NCBI GenBank assembly: GCA_032622095.1
Contig: CP136064.1
Span: forward strand, 49,668,073 to 49,732,072
Direction: 5' to 3'
DNA length: 64,000 nt
DNA from: Siphonodentalium dalli
Taxonomy: Eukaryota; Mollusca; Scaphopoda; Gadilida; Siphonodentaliidae
Part shown: one piece after another, positions 1 through 11,183 of the stretch
Layout of the letters: each line of letters opens with the position of its first letter
Position numbering within the stretch: position 1 is the stretch's first letter
Position numbers and translations under genes: made by a program
Notes under the pieces: generated by a model
Told to the model about the DNA's origin: nothing
Database searches by the model: none
What the model saw: the letters and a program-made list of their open reading frames with translations, nothing else

Positions 1-580
1 ATATTCTTGGTTCAAAGTCTGTGATCACTGTGACAAAGACGATAACAAAATGGACTACGCACATGATGCCTAGACACCAATGAAATGCTGATAAGCTATA
101 TGATGAAATCCCATGGTGTTAGGTGGTCACTGAAAGAGACATCCCAAATCTAGAAGCAAAACTGAAAATGAGCGTAGTTCAGACGATAGTGTCAATGGAG
201 CTGAACGGTCGATATTCATGATATGTTCGGCGAAGTGAGTAGAGCGCCAATTTCCCCTGTGAGAAATAGCACCCGCATACTAACTTATCAGGTTCACACA
301 CACGATCAAGTCCATAATACGTCTAGGTTTGTCTCATAAAAGCGGCCTATTTGTTGAATAAAAATCTAACAGATTAGAAGGCCCAAAACTATAAAGACAG
401 GTCTCAACAACACCTGGAATACCCTGACGGGATAAGAACGGAGGTGAGAATGGAGGCGAAAGAAACTGATTCAGGAGCAGTTCCTGAATGCGGCACATAG
501 CCAGAGCAATGCGATAGGGCAGAAAGCAGACTGACCGAGGAAACCTCAGAGTACAAAGAACGAAGGTAATATTGTACAAA
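1..580. other. no recognisable feature
   Basis: I see no repeat, RNA gene or convincing reading frame. An 89-codon frame on the minus strand (334-603) lacks any recognisable motif and is at the length expected by chance. Confidence 0.5.
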
Positions 581-584
581 ACAC

Positions 585-1190
585 TCAGTCGAATGAATGC
601 CACTTGTCGGCGACTAGGAACAATGAGGTAGCCAGAGCCTCGGAAAGGAAACTAAGTCTAAGTTCTGGCCTAGGAGCCCAAAAGAGGCCAGAAACTGTAC
701 AAAGCAAGGCCACACTGGTGGAGGAAAGAACACAGGTGAATAATAGGGATACATACCCACCCCAAAACCGGGAGGGACGGATGCCGGAAAAGACGTCGAC
801 GAATGGAGGACAGGTCAGAACCCGTGCGGTCAAATCCCCTGGAGTGGAAGCAGTGGCAGTTGACACATTGAACTGCGTAGGCAGGCAATGTGCCGAGGGC
901 ACCGGGGCTTGCCAGCTAAACGGACCACTGATGTGGTAGCTGTAGCAAGTGGCCGGCTGGTGCAGCGATGGTGCGAACCCGGCGGAACCGGAGGCAGGAC
1001 CAAGGGCAGCTGCACTTGGACCACCATCGCTGCCCTTCTCTGCGGGGGCTATGGACGCCGCGACCCTGAGGGAGGAGGCCTGTCCACCAACCAACTCCAG
1101 CGGAGTCTCCAAGTTAATGGAGGATGCAAGAGAAGGTGCCACGTCAGCAGAGGTGCCACGATCATTGAACTTGATAATCGATAGTCAATA
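585..1190 (-). other. GC-rich block with long open frames on both strands, unassigned
   Basis: This block is clearly richer in G and C than its flanks. It is open on the minus strand for 185 codons (1142 to 585) and on the plus strand in overlapping frames (604-939, 888-1184, 949-1194). The minus-strand product is rich in Ser, Ala and Pro with a hydrophobic stretch in its C-terminal half. The plus-strand product is hydrophilic and basic. Open frames on both strands of a GC-rich segment are expected because stop codons are AT-rich, so neither is trusted. I recognise no retroelement gag, LINE ORF1 or host domain. It could be a decayed exon or ORF1, but nothing in the sequence decides this. Confidence 0.3.
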
Positions 1191-1199
1191 CTAGATTAG

Positions 1200-2600
1200 A
1201 ATCGATGAAGCGTATCTAATAGCAAGGACAGGAAGTAGTGCATAATATTCACATGTGCATAATTTGTATCAGAAACCACCGAGACTGTCCTTCCCATGAC
1301 AAAAAATATAGTTTCGTTGATTAGAAGGGTGTAATTGCACCGGTAATATAATTGTAAGTTGGGGTTGTCTCAAATCAAAGGTCATTGTGTGATATACCCA
1401 AGTCCACTGACAATTTCACATGCCCATAAATTAACGGAGATGGGAAATGTGCTAAATATATCTTCACATATTTTAATATTGATGGTGACCAGGTGGACAA
1501 GTGCAAATGGTGAATACCCGTGAATAGAAAATTGCGAGAGCAATCGTTACTGACTCGTGGGAAGGAAAGCCGGTAATTAGTAATGAGCACAATGCGTTAC
1601 CAATATCTTTGCGCAATCAATGATCGTTAACCTGTCCGTTGGATATTAAACTGTAAAACAGGGTATCCAAATATGTCCGGTACTTTTCGACATCCGAAAT
1701 AAAGAACTCAGAGTAATCGCAGCCGAAAATGGTCATCGAATATCGGCTGTATCAACATTTCATCGATTATACGCTTAATCGTGGCACCCCTACCTGTCGG
1801 AGGGAAATAACATTACGAAGTTTTCATCGGAAAAGCATTGAGCCTTATGTGCAATGTAGAGAGAAAAGGCAAGCCACAATGTGGCTATGTTATCTAGCAT
1901 CCGTGAGGAAAATTATTGTAAAATATTGTAATGTAAAATATTGTAAAGTATTACTTCTAATACATTTGGATAGGATTTTGTCAGGGACCAAACTCCAAAC
2001 TGGAGCTTAGTGGAGACGACAACACGATATTGCATCCGGTGCAGTGTTAAAAAATCCCGACGAGAACCCGAAAGACTCGAAAGAGCATCGGTTTGTTTTA
2101 TTGAGTATTGTTTTATGCAAACAAAAACGATATTTGTTCGAACTGATTCTCGTAAATAAAACAAAATTGAAATATTTGTTAATGAAAATATCCACCCACG
2201 GACTACTGTCATTAATAAGACAGTATTGTAGAATAAAAGATTGTTGAACAATTGTAAAACTAAATTGCGAAAATTGGAAAAACACGTGCGTAGTGCACGA
2301 AATTAGGCAACTGCGTGTTGTCGTTCGCAATAGCATAAAGAGAAACGTTCATGAGAAATGAACAGATAAAAAATGCGACTTATCTTGCGTCTAGAAGAAT
2401 TTAAAATGAATGAGGTCTTGTCTTTCCATCGCTGTTATAGTGAAAGGACTCGCATGATTGGTCCAAATAATATATCGCCATTAATTGGCATTTTGACAAG
2501 TGCGCGTACTCGAGGTATTGTGTACCGATTTTTTTTTTTACGACTTATAGATTTCTTGCAAGCAAGAATATATAACCATTAGTTTCAGTGTCCAAGATAT
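1200..2600. other. AT-rich non-coding stretch
   Basis: No element ends, RNA genes or protein motifs were recognised. A short ATATTGTAA-type direct repeat lies near 1912-1953 and a T run near 2530. The overlapping 90-112 codon minus-strand frames at 1913-2336 have low-complexity Ser/Phe/Leu composition and look accidental. Confidence 0.5.
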
Positions 2601-2604
2601 ATTT

Positions 2605-2749
2605 GAAGGAGATATCACCAAATTCAACTGGGACACTTCTATCTGATCCTAGATCTCCCATAGCATTGAAGCCTATTGTGCAGGATACGTCACTAAATTC
2701 ACCCTCTGGGGACCTCATTCTGCAAATGACAGACACCATATATGCAGCC
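2605..2749. mobile_element. fragment of the hAT-like 445-bp foldback family
   Basis: The stretch matches the right half of the complete copy at 56039-56483. It keeps the inner box 'TTCACCCTCTGGGGACCTCA' and then a decayed terminal stretch (tgcaaatgacagacacc...tgcag). The left half is missing, so it is an old truncated copy. Confidence 0.6.
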
Positions 2750-3141
2750 TTTTATATCTTCATCACTCAATCAACAGAAAGATTCAGTCTTATTAGTCTC
2801 TGCTTTACAGATTTTATTCAGTGAGTGTTCGCGATTTAGTCATGAGGTGGTGTCTATTGATAAATCATAAATCTGATAGATTGTGTTAATCATATCAACG
2901 ATAGTGTGTGTTGTAAATGCCAGTGAAGGTGCCTTGTGCATTCAGTCGCTACAAAATAAACTACCCGGTTTATGAAATTAACCCAGTTGGTGAATATAAG
3001 CCGTAGTGTTCTTACTATAAGGAAAACAGCTCCAATCATAACAGCCTTCATCTTGATGTCCAAGTTCATGGGGACTGAAATAGGAAGCAAAAAAAGGTCA
3101 AACTGAAGAAAAAAAATGTTTGTGCATCAAAGATGGTTTCA
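2750..3141. other. no recognisable feature
   Basis: No repeat ends, RNA genes or credible coding sequence were seen. Confidence 0.45.
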
Positions 3142-3325
3142 TTAACCCTTTCAGTGCCAAACCGATTTTTGTAACAACCCATATTTCCTTGATCATTTTT
3201 TTAAATTTATTGATTATAATAATGTGATACATTGATGGAAAGAGCTCTTATAAACAATAAATTTGAAAAATGATCAAGGAAATATGGGTTGATACAAAAA
3301 TCGGACTTGGCACTGAAAGGGTTAA
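3142..3325. mobile_element. 184-bp TTAA MITE (piggyBac-like ends)
   Basis: The element begins TTAACCCTTTCAGTGCCAA and ends TTGGCACTGAAAGGGTTAA. The TIR extends inward through 'CCGATTTTTGT' and the 'CCCATATTTCCTTGATCATT' arm, leaving a short AT-rich loop, so nearly the whole element folds back. The TTAA at each end fits the TTAA target duplication of piggyBac-type (or Kolobok-type) transposases. There is no coding capacity, so it would have depended on a transposase in trans. Related termini occur at 6622, 11896, 15179 and 16384. Confidence 0.85.
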
Positions 3326-3530
3326 GTTGTTTTGCCTAATAGTGTGAATCTGTCAGAAAAGATTTCAAATTGTCTGACATCTGTTCAAGTTATTATACTA
3401 ACGATCTTACAACTTACAAGTAAATGAAAGTGTCAGTGACACTGTAGCTCATCTTGGAGCTGGGATAATTTCATGTGTAATACTAGTAATACTAGGTGTG
3501 AACATGAAGAGATATATATAAATTAATATC

Positions 3531-4110
3531 CAATATGGCCGCAGGCGGACATGTTTTTCAACAAAATTTGTAAAAATTTGATGACTCCAATCTAGTTGTC
3601 ACCCCGAACTTCCATATGAAGACTGGTGATGATCAGATGAGGGATGTCGTCTGTCGCTTGTGCCGAAGGATTTAGTCATGCAAAGAGTAAAATCAAAGAT
3701 GGTTGTTGGCAGCCATGTTTTTCAACAAATTTTAAGGAAAATCGTTAAAATTTGATAGCTCCCATCTGGAGGTGATCCCCAACATGCCAGTAAAATTTCA
3801 AAAGAATTCTCCAATAAACGTGGGCTGCAGGGTGTGCCGATGGATTCAAATTTGAAATCAAAGATGGCTGCTGTCGGCCATGTTTTTTTAACAAATTGTT
3901 GATAGAATTAATGCCTCCCATCTAGATTTCACCCCAAAGATCCATATGAAGTTTGGTGATGATCGGATGAGTGAGGTGGCCTGTAGCCTAGGGTGTGCCG
4001 AAGGATTTATTCATATAAAAAGAGTGAAATCCAAGATGGCCACTGGCGGCCATGTTTTTCAGAAACATTTGATGGCTCCTATCCAGAGGTCACCCCGACA
4101 GGTAAACATT
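3531..4110. repeat. degenerate tandem repeat, period about 160-170 bp
   Basis: Four diverged units each contain a phrase like 'AAATCAAAGATGGCCG...GGCCATGTTTTTCA' (near 3531, 3692, 3854 and 4027) followed by 'TTTGATGGCTCCCATCTAGA' and 'CACCCCGA...CCATATGAAG'. Units differ by substitutions and small indels. The short frames here (3946-4199) are by-products of the repeat. Confidence 0.75.
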
Positions 4111-4378
4111 TTGAACCCTGCTCAGTGATGGATATAAATTTGATATATGCATTTATTACACTCCAATGCGCAATTTCCATTGAAAACGCCAAATGTTAAT
4201 TAAAAATGGTCTTGTCACTAGTGAATTATGTCATTTCTTGTGATTGACGTTACGTCGCTTACCGATCTAGACTGAATTTTTTATGGTTGATCTTTCTCCA
4301 CATCAGGACTTTCATGCATTAATTATGGGTGTTGTAATCATATTTGGCGAACCAAATTGATGCAGAAGTGTAAAAATT

Positions 4379-4537
4379 AGAGTAATCAATTAGTTCCGAG
4401 AATTTCGTTAAATAATTCACTCGAGGAAAGAGACTTTAGATAAGAAACTTGTGCGCTAATGCGCACTCGTTTCTCACCGACGTCTTTCGCCTATCGTGAA
4501 TTATTTAACATAATTCTCGGAACCAATTGATTACTCT
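4379..4537. mobile_element. 159-bp foldback element
   Basis: The arms at 4379-4421 and 4496-4537 are inverted copies (AGAGTAATCAATTAGTTCCG on the left, its near-complement on the right), with a roughly 75-bp GC-richer loop. There is no coding capacity. Similar foldback designs occur at 7228-7381 and 58459-58578. Confidence 0.75.
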
Positions 4538-4549
4538 CTATATAACAAG

Positions 4550-4768
4550 CAAGCCTGCAAATATGGTGCCAGACATTTTCAGAATGAGGTCCCCAGAGGG
4601 TGAAATTAGTGATGCTATCCCGCACAGAGGGCTAGCATCACCAAAATCATCCTCTGGTGACCTAACTATGCAAGGCCTCATCTGCTATGGGAGCCATAGA
4701 CTCAGATTTAAGTTCCCAGATGGTGAAGATGGTGATATACACCCGTTAGGCACCTTGATTATGCATTG
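4550..4768. mobile_element. left part of hAT-like foldback family, interrupted
   Basis: It starts with the family terminus CAAGCCTGCAAATA and continues through 'CAGAATGAGGTCCCCAGAGG' as in the complete copy at 56039. It runs into the polypyrimidine element that starts at 4769, which probably inserted into it. Confidence 0.65.
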
Positions 4769-5541
4769 TTATACCCCCCGTAACGAAGTTAGGGGGGTAT
4801 ACTGGAATCAGCTTGTCCGTCCGTCCATCCATCCGTTGTCCATCCATCGTCCGTCCGTGGACACAAATTTGTCCAGAGTTTTATCAATTTACGTGAAACT
4901 TGGCACAGACATCAACCACCATGGGAACCTGTGCACCTGTGATTATGACGTCTGTCGGTCTTTTTTTTGTGGAGTTATCCCCCATTTTTCGACTTTGAAA
5001 TTTTTTGCAACATGTATAATTTTGTCTAAGCTTTTATTCCTACATTTTTGGGTCAATTTTTTTTAAACTTTGCAGATATTTAGTACCATGGGAACCTGTG
5101 CACCTGCGATTATGACGTCTGTCTGACATGTTTTGGTGGAGTTATCCCCCTTTTTCGACTTAGAAATGTTTTTGCAACATGCATAATTTTGTCCGAGCTT
5201 TTATTCCTACATTTTTAGGTCAATGTTTTTTAATCTTGGCACATATATTTAGTACCATGGAAACATGTGCACCTGCGATTATGATGTCTGTCCGACTTTT
5301 TTTGTGGAGTTATTCCCCTTTTTCGACTTAGAACATTTTCGCAACATGCATAATTTTGTCCGAGCTTTTATTCCTACATTTTTCAGTCAATAGGTTTAAG
5401 ATTAAGGTTAGGGTTGTGCACCTGCAATGGGAACTGTTATTTTATTATTTTAACTAAATGTTTACTGACATGTGAAACATCTTAGTATTTTAAAAACACG
5501 GGGGGTATCCTTAGTCCCATTGGGACAGTCACACCTCTAGT
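4769..5541. mobile_element. TATACCCCCC-hairpin repeat with internal 168-bp tandem units
   Basis: The left end is a small palindrome (TATACCCCCC...GGGGGGTATA, 4770-4801) followed by a (GTCC)n run. Three internal units begin near 4918, 5085 and 5254, each with 'ACCATGGGAACCTGTGCACC', 'GTGGAGTTATCCCCCTTTTT' and 'TTTTATTCCTACATTTTT'. The right end is 'TGTCCCATTGGGACAGTCAC...CTAGT' or similar. There is no coding capacity. A truncated inverted copy lies at 13787-14085. Confidence 0.75.
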
Positions 5542-5575
5542 TTCATCTGCAAATTTGGCGATACCGGTACAGAGA

Positions 5576-6212
5576 AAACAAGAGGTGTGCACTCGAGTGC
5601 TATAATACCCCCACTGTGGCAAATTCAACCCGCATTATCCGTAAACTCAACCAAAAAGGTTTTTAATTTTATAGAAAAATTCGGACTAATAATATCGATA
5701 TGGTGTCACAAGAAGCTTGTACAGAACAAATTATTCAAATCGGTTCATATTTGTTAAAGTAATTAAGTCAGACAGAATTAGTAATTAAGTCAGACAGAAT
5801 TTTCTAAGTCAAAATAAGTCGAAAATGAGGTGTAATATTACGAAAAAACAGTCTGAGCCAATCCCTAGCCGCATCATGTAGAGAGGGTATTGTGAGAAGC
5901 ATGTATACCAAAAATTATTGAAATTGGTTCATATTTGTTAAAGTTATTAAGTCGGACAGGATTTTCTAAGTCAAAATAAGTCGAAAAAGAGGCGTAACTT
6001 TAATAAAAAAAGTCGGACCAAACCGCAATTAGCATCACGTGGAGAGACCGTCCTAAGGAGATTGCATACAAAACATTATTGAAATCGGTTCATATTTGTT
6101 CGAGTTATGAGGTCGGACGGACGGACGAACGGACGGACGGAGAAAGCGTGACGGACGGACGCAGTCAATCCAGTATACCCCCCATTTTCTTCGAAAGTGG
6201 GGGCATAATAAA
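5576..6212. mobile_element. AACAAGAGG...TATACCCCCC repeat family, full-length copy
   Basis: It opens with AACAAGAGGTGTGCACTCGA and an 'ATACCCCCACTGTGG' box. It contains three diverged units of about 165-175 bp with 'AAATCGGTTCATATTTGTT' (near 5739, 5914 and 6075). It closes with a (GACG)n run, then CCAGTATACCCCCCATTTTC and the hairpin partner GAAAGTGGGGGCATAATAA. It is non-coding. A diverged copy is at 51345-51590 and a right-end relic at 50695-50805. Confidence 0.7.
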
Positions 6213-6284
6213 CTGAAAAAGAAGAAACTTAAAAAAAACTTGTTAATTTGATAATAAAGATACTTTTCAGAGAGAATACGTTTT

Positions 6285-6375
6285 CTAGAAGATGAATTTA
6301 GTGACGCTAACCCATTGTGCGGAGTAGCTTCACTAAATTCACCCTCTGGGACATCGTTCTGCAAATGTCCGGCAC
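6285..6375. mobile_element. fragment of hAT-like foldback family
   Basis: It keeps the inner palindrome halves 'GATGAATTTAGTGACGCTA' and 'TCACTAAATTCACCCTCTGG' and part of the outer 'TCTGCAAATG' box. Both termini are lost. Confidence 0.55.
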
Positions 6376-6411
6376 CACATTTTCAGTCATGCATATAACA
6401 ATTTAACTCAC

Positions 6412-6621
6412 ATGATATTCCAAAATTGTTGGCATTCGTGTACATTTCCTGTATTAATCCAGTCCACTGTTTACTTATCTTCCCCACTTCTTGATCGCTA
6501 TCTGGCATCAACATCTATAAATATAAAAAAGAGATTTTGCAACAATTGTAAAGATAATGTTGATGATGAACTACACTTCCTTTTCCAATGCCGATTATAT
6601 GATCACCTCAGGAATAAGTAA
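6412..6621 (+). pseudogene. LINE ORF2 C-terminal zinc-knuckle relic
   Basis: The 69-codon frame ends with CNNCKDNVDDELHFLFQC (C-x2-C-x8-H-x4-C) followed by Arg-Leu-Tyr-Asp-His-Leu-Arg. This is the cysteine/histidine knuckle found at the C terminus of many non-LTR retrotransposon polymerases, downstream of the reverse transcriptase. The reverse transcriptase itself and the 5' portion are absent, and the first methionine is not a true start. A short dead-on-arrival or eroded insertion is likely. It abuts the TTAA MITE at 6622. Confidence 0.6.
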
Positions 6622-6750
6622 TTAACCCTTTGAGTGCCAGGTCCGATTTTTGTATCGACCCATATACCCTGTGCCAATGCATTCTCTTATATATGTGAGT
6701 CGACCATAGGTCGCCTCGCATATATAAGAGAATGCATTGGCCTAACCCAA
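6622..6750. mobile_element. TTAA MITE, 3' end eroded, carrying a 69-bp palindrome
   Basis: It starts TTAACCCTTTGAGTGCCAGG, close to the 3142 element. It contains the near-perfect palindrome 6673-6741 (arms GCCAATGCATTCTCTTATAT...), also seen at 16414, 16562, 11944 and 15227. The right TIR is not intact and only 'AGGGCACTC' near 6789 may be its remnant. Confidence 0.7.
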
Positions 6751-6801
6751 AAAATAAATAAATAAATTCATTTTTTTAATTTTTTTTAGGGCACTCTACA
6801 G

Positions 6802-7060
6802 ATCCTACTCTCAAGATGTTATCCTTCTCTCAAGATGTTATCCTACTCTCAAGATGTTATCCTACTCTCAACGTGTTATCCTACTCTCAACGTGTTATCC
6901 TACTCTCAAGATGTTATCCTACTCTCTAGATGTTATCCTACTCTCAAGATGTTATCCTACTCTCAAGATGTTATCCTACTCTCAACGTGTTATCCTACTC
7001 TCAAAATGTTATCCTACTCTCAAAATGTTATCCTACCCTCAAGATGTTATCATACCCTCA
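6802..7060. repeat. 19-bp tandem array, about 13.5 copies
   Basis: The unit is ATCCTACTCTCAAGATGTT with variant positions (AAGATG, AACGTG, AAAATG). Because 19 is not a multiple of three, all three plus frames read the same low-complexity peptide in staggered form, giving three overlapping spurious frames (6835-7160). Confidence 0.95.
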
Positions 7061-7227
7061 GCACTGCGTCATGACGTCAATTTGTGCGTCATTTGGTATC
7101 CTTGCTCTTTATTTTAACAAAATTATGGCTGGTGATAGTGTAGCTTTAAGAATGTATTAGGCCTAACCATATGTTTAATTGTGGTCTGCGTCATAACAAA
7201 CTGGTAAAGAAAATATAATATTAAAAC

Positions 7228-7381
7228 ACAACAGTCAACTGTTAGAGTGAGTAGAGTATAGGTTTTCTCCTCTCGTGAGATGCGAGGATTATTTTCCCTG
7301 GACTAGAGCCTTGTAAAAATAAACCTCTGCATCTCACTCGAGGAGAAAAACTGTATGCTACTCAGAACAGTTAACTATTGT
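7228..7381. mobile_element. 154-bp foldback element
   Basis: The left arm (ACAACAGTCAACTGTTAGAG...TTTTCTCCTC) pairs with the right arm (GAGGAGAAAAACTGTATGCT...GTTAACTATTGT), about 55 bp per side with a few mismatches. The loop is around 7280-7315. It is non-coding. Confidence 0.75.
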
Positions 7382-8470
7382 CTATATATTCACACGAAGA
7401 CAACCAATCTCAGCATCATTATTCATATGTAAAGCGATCAATAATGGTAAAATATTCGATGGAGCACTGCTTGTAAAATTGCACATATTCCTGACTGAAG
7501 GTGAACCAAAGCATGTCTCCATGTCCACAATCTGTGGCACCGTGGTCAACAACCTTTGTGGTTATAGATTTACTTCATTCAAGTTCATTTCAGTGATTTA
7601 ACTGTTCAACTATTTAAATATCAGGATAATTACTCGGAACACCCATCTTCATAACAAAATGATTATGCAGTTATGATCTACTTGATGTAGATTTCCATCA
7701 TGCTGGGCTTTATACATACCGATCCTCAGGAACGATTAAGAACTGAAACTGTCATCAAATACCAGACTTTTTAGAAAATATTTTGGTCAGTTTTGAATTT
7801 GCACAGCATTGTGAGCAAATTCAAAGCACACAAATTAACGAGAGGCCGATCACGATCGGCAGATGTTAACCCATCCCTTGGCGATAGTAAATTACTATGA
7901 TCGGAATCATAAATGAGAGTTTTGACGTTGAATTATAGAGTGATACTATTATGTACTATTATAGACAAATGTACATAACACAAATTATTGGAATTTATGA
8001 GTCACTCGCATGTATATAAGAGAATGCACTGGTACAGGATCTGTAATGCTGCACCACCACAGCCTTGGGTTAAATGTGAAAAAGGTGACCTGGACATGGA
8101 ATATTTGGGTTAAGAGAGTCAAATTTAAGTTTACAAGGATAGTGTATCAAATTCTACCAACACCCATCAAGATAAAGACACCTCACTGCTGACCCATTAA
8201 TATCAATTATATAGCAGAGCTGTCAACAAATCAGACATTGTTTATATTGATGCTGGCATCTCTGTTAAAGCAATAACATTTATAATGACCACAGGCCATC
8301 TGTCGAGTGATATACTCAGTGATATACATAGCTTTCTTTATTTGCACATTGGCATAAGAGACATCAGAAAATAAAATCGCCTTATCAATAGCTAAGTAGT
8401 CCAAAGGCATGGGATAGAATTGGTGAATTGGGATTAAAGTCGCTCCAAACAAATTTACCAGTACATAACA
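7382..8470. other. mostly unassigned stretch with two small repeat traces
   Basis: 7838-7882 shares 'GAGAGGCCGATCACGATCGG' and 'CAGATGTTAACCCAT' with 19332-19376. 8001-8043 is a relic of the 69-bp palindrome (TCGCATGTATATAAGAGAAT...GCACTGG). No other element, RNA or coding region was recognised. Confidence 0.45.
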
Positions 8471-8479
8471 CAAGATTAT

Positions 8480-8820
8480 GGACCGATTTAAACCAAATTT
8501 GGTGTGGTGACTCGGGGTACCCTTGGCAGAGTTATAATGGTGTTAGTATTTCAAATTTTGAGTGAATATATTTTTTCGAAAAAGGGCCATAACTCAGTTA
8601 AATATAGTCCGATCAATCCCATATTCAAACTCGATCTGTCTTTTATGCTGATAAATTCATATACAAAATTTGGTTCCGATCAGATAGAAAATGTTCGAGT
8701 TATCGCACCATGCGTAAAGTGTCTACAGACAGACAGACAGACAGATGGACGGACTAACGACGAGTGGTCAATCCGGACAACGACACTAAGTTTACCATAG
8801 TATGGTATGGGTAAACATAA
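8480..8820. mobile_element. repeat with GGGCCATAACTC core, CAGACAGA run and GTTTACC palindromic end
   Basis: It reads 'CCAAATTTGGTGTGGTGACT', then 'TCGAAAAAGGGCCATAACTC', then 'GAAAATGTTCGAGTTATCGC', a (CAGA)n run, and closes with the imperfect palindrome GTTTACCATAGTATGG...GGGTAAAC (8790-8816). A longer diverged copy ends at 22665. It is non-coding, and the 98-codon frame across it is accidental. Confidence 0.65.
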
Positions 8821-8964
8821 AAACTGAGCGAAAAATAGTACTGAGCGAATTAAATACCAGTTAAGGTAATTAAACCAACAACTACATATTAAAGTTATCA
8901 GTTCAAGCAGACACATGTTAACTCTTTCTATACTAAATAGATTCTCCAATTCAGTTCAAAAAGT

Positions 8965-9060
8965 ATAGATTGGAAAGGTCTATTATTCATTTAGAGGGGT
9001 GTTCAGGTTATAAAATCAGACGGTAGACAGAAAAACAGATAATACAAGAGAAGAATTATT
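8965..9060. repeat. dispersed repeat, partner at 12384-12475
   Basis: Both copies share 'GGTCTATTATTCAT', then 'GGG.TGTTCAGG' and a degenerate 'CCAGACG...ACAG' tail. The function and ends are unknown. Confidence 0.45.
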
Positions 9061-9072
9061 CATAGGTGGGAG

Positions 9073-9125
9073 ATGTTCAGATAACAAGTTCAACAAACAA
9101 CCAGTTGAACTTATTATCTGAACAT
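9073..9125. repeat. short perfect-type hairpin (22-bp stem)
   Basis: ATGTTCAGATAACAAGTTCA.. pairs with ..TGAACTTATTATCTGAACAT with one mismatch and a 9-nt loop (aaacaacca). No longer TIR is visible. It may be a tiny foldback element or a cruciform-prone site. Confidence 0.7.
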
Positions 9126-9203
9126 TTGTTATGGGAACTGCTCGTCACTGAGTATTTAGTAAAGAAAGGGCTAACTGAACTTCTTTGGCAAGCCGTTTTC
9201 ACA

Positions 9204-9725
9204 TAAGTCCAAATCATTTTGGACTTAAGTCCAAATGAATTGGACTTAAGTCCAATTAGTGAATTGATTTGGACTTAAGTCCAATTCATTTGGACTTAAG
9301 TCCAATTCATCTGGTTTGAAACGATAGTCCCCTTCTTTGTAATGGTATATTCCTGCAAGTTTTGCTTGACAGTCAAACTCCATATTTGGTATTTGGACTT
9401 AAGTCCAATTCACTAATTGGACTTAAGTCCAAACTGGACTCCATATTTGGTATTTGGACTTAAGTCCAATTTGTTATTTGGACTTAAGTCCAAATCATTT
9501 GGACTTAAATCCAAATGAATTGGACTTAAGTCCAAATCAATTCACTAATTGGACTTAAGTCCAAATGATTTGGACTTCAGTCCAAGTAATGAATTGGATT
9601 GAATTAGACTTAAGTCCAAATCAATTCACTAATTGGACTTAAGTCCAAATAATTGGACTTAAGTCCAATTAGTGAATTGATTTGGACTTAGGTCCAATTC
9701 ATTTAGACTTAAGTCCAATTCATCT
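9204..9725. repeat. left subterminal palindrome array
   Basis: I count twelve exact GGACTTAAGTCC cores plus at least five one-base variants. They are separated by short spacers such as AATCAATTCACTAA or GAATTGATT that are themselves inverted relative to each other. A roughly 80-bp non-palindromic block beginning CATCTGGTTT occurs at 9308 and again at 9721, a 413-bp internal duplication of the array. This is the architecture expected of clustered binding sites for a dimeric DNA-binding protein, but that is inference. Confidence 0.9.
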
Positions 9726-11183
9726 GGTTTAAAACGATAGTCCCCTTCTTTGTAACGATATATTCCTACAAGTCTTGATTGACAGTCAAACTCCATACAA
9801 TTGCGTCCCTTTTGCCACGTGGCTTGTTTTCGGCATCATTGAACATGGTTCAAACCCTAATTGGCATCTTAATAAATGCTTACTGCATGCATGAATCATT
9901 GAATGAAGTAACATTAATTCACGATTTGATTCAATTGTTATTTGACAACGCATAGGCTACATGCAGTTTCGTTTATATTATGTTTACAAAAATTTCTCCC
10001 CCGCAAGCTGCAGCAAGTGTGTTTTTTTATTGTCAGCTATTATTAGTTGAGAGAATATTTTATGGGTTTATTTCGTTATGACAGAAGGCAGAACACACGC
10101 TATTTTGGAGCCTGCATGTGCAACAAAACGTGTTCAATTAACAAACAGAGAAAATTGCATGCTGGAACCTGAAATTAGGATTCAGGCTTTATATTATAAT
10201 TATATTTCTAAATTGTGCAGGAAAAATATCATAGCATGGACCATGGTGTGATTTCTAATAAAATCTTATGATTCGCGTAAAGTTCTAAATGAAAAAAAAC
10301 TGAATTGTACGAGTATATGTAGCAGTCATGTGAATTTGGTTGTTTATGAATGAAAGTCTGAACTTGAAGTTGAGCAGTAGCCAGTAGCACTACTAGCACT
10401 CGTCTAGACTATAGCACCGATATCGATTATAGGTAGTGCAAATTAACCAGCTCACGGAGGGAAGAATATCGTATATTTTATAGTAACAAACTTCCAGTTG
10501 CATAATCAAGTTACAGACTTCACAAACTGAACTTTAAAACAATTATATTTGGGGCGCACCATTTGATCTTTTAGAAAGAGGTCGCCGCCGATTGCACGAA
10601 AATACGTTTTGTATGTTGACGTTTCTAAGGACGCTGTCGCTAACAACGGAAACCAGCTGGGTGCATTCTAATGTTGTTCCACAACATGATTACCATCCAA
10701 TGACGTCACTTACGAACTGCTGGAGATCAAGTTGTGCTCGTATAACGCCATTTGTGTGACCTAAATCGGTCAGGGCGCTGAGAAATGGCATGCGTTCCCC
10801 ATTTGAACCCATCTGGACAGTGACCATTTTGGGATCGGGTGTATGTAAAGAGTGCCATGGTGGCCGCCCAACAATTAACACCCTTTGTTCGACATAAATA
10901 TAACTATTTTCGAATAAGGAATGGAAGTCACCTTCGTGACAAGATTGGGGAGGGGAGGGTCACCGAAACTGATAGTGATACAAATATGTTTAGCGCTAGT
11001 TTGCACCAAATTCATACGTCCATTCTTCATCAATGATACGATGAATCAAAGTAATTGGTTCTCAGTCTTAAATAGATAGGCTACATAGTACGTAAGTAGG
11101 GAAAGGACCATGGATGCATGCCCATGTGTCAAAATAAATACATTTATGGCATGTCCAGATAGGTCATCTAGTACCTACTTAGC

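Noticed and set aside
9204-9725. CRISPR-like array of regularly spaced palindromes
   Set aside because: Spacers are repeated rather than unique, unit length is only 29 bp, the context is eukaryotic transposon ends, and no cas genes exist.
10690-10881. Transposase remnant inside the palindrome-array element
   Set aside because: The 63-residue frame has no recognisable DDE/D, zinc-finger or helix-turn-helix features and overlaps an opposite-strand frame.
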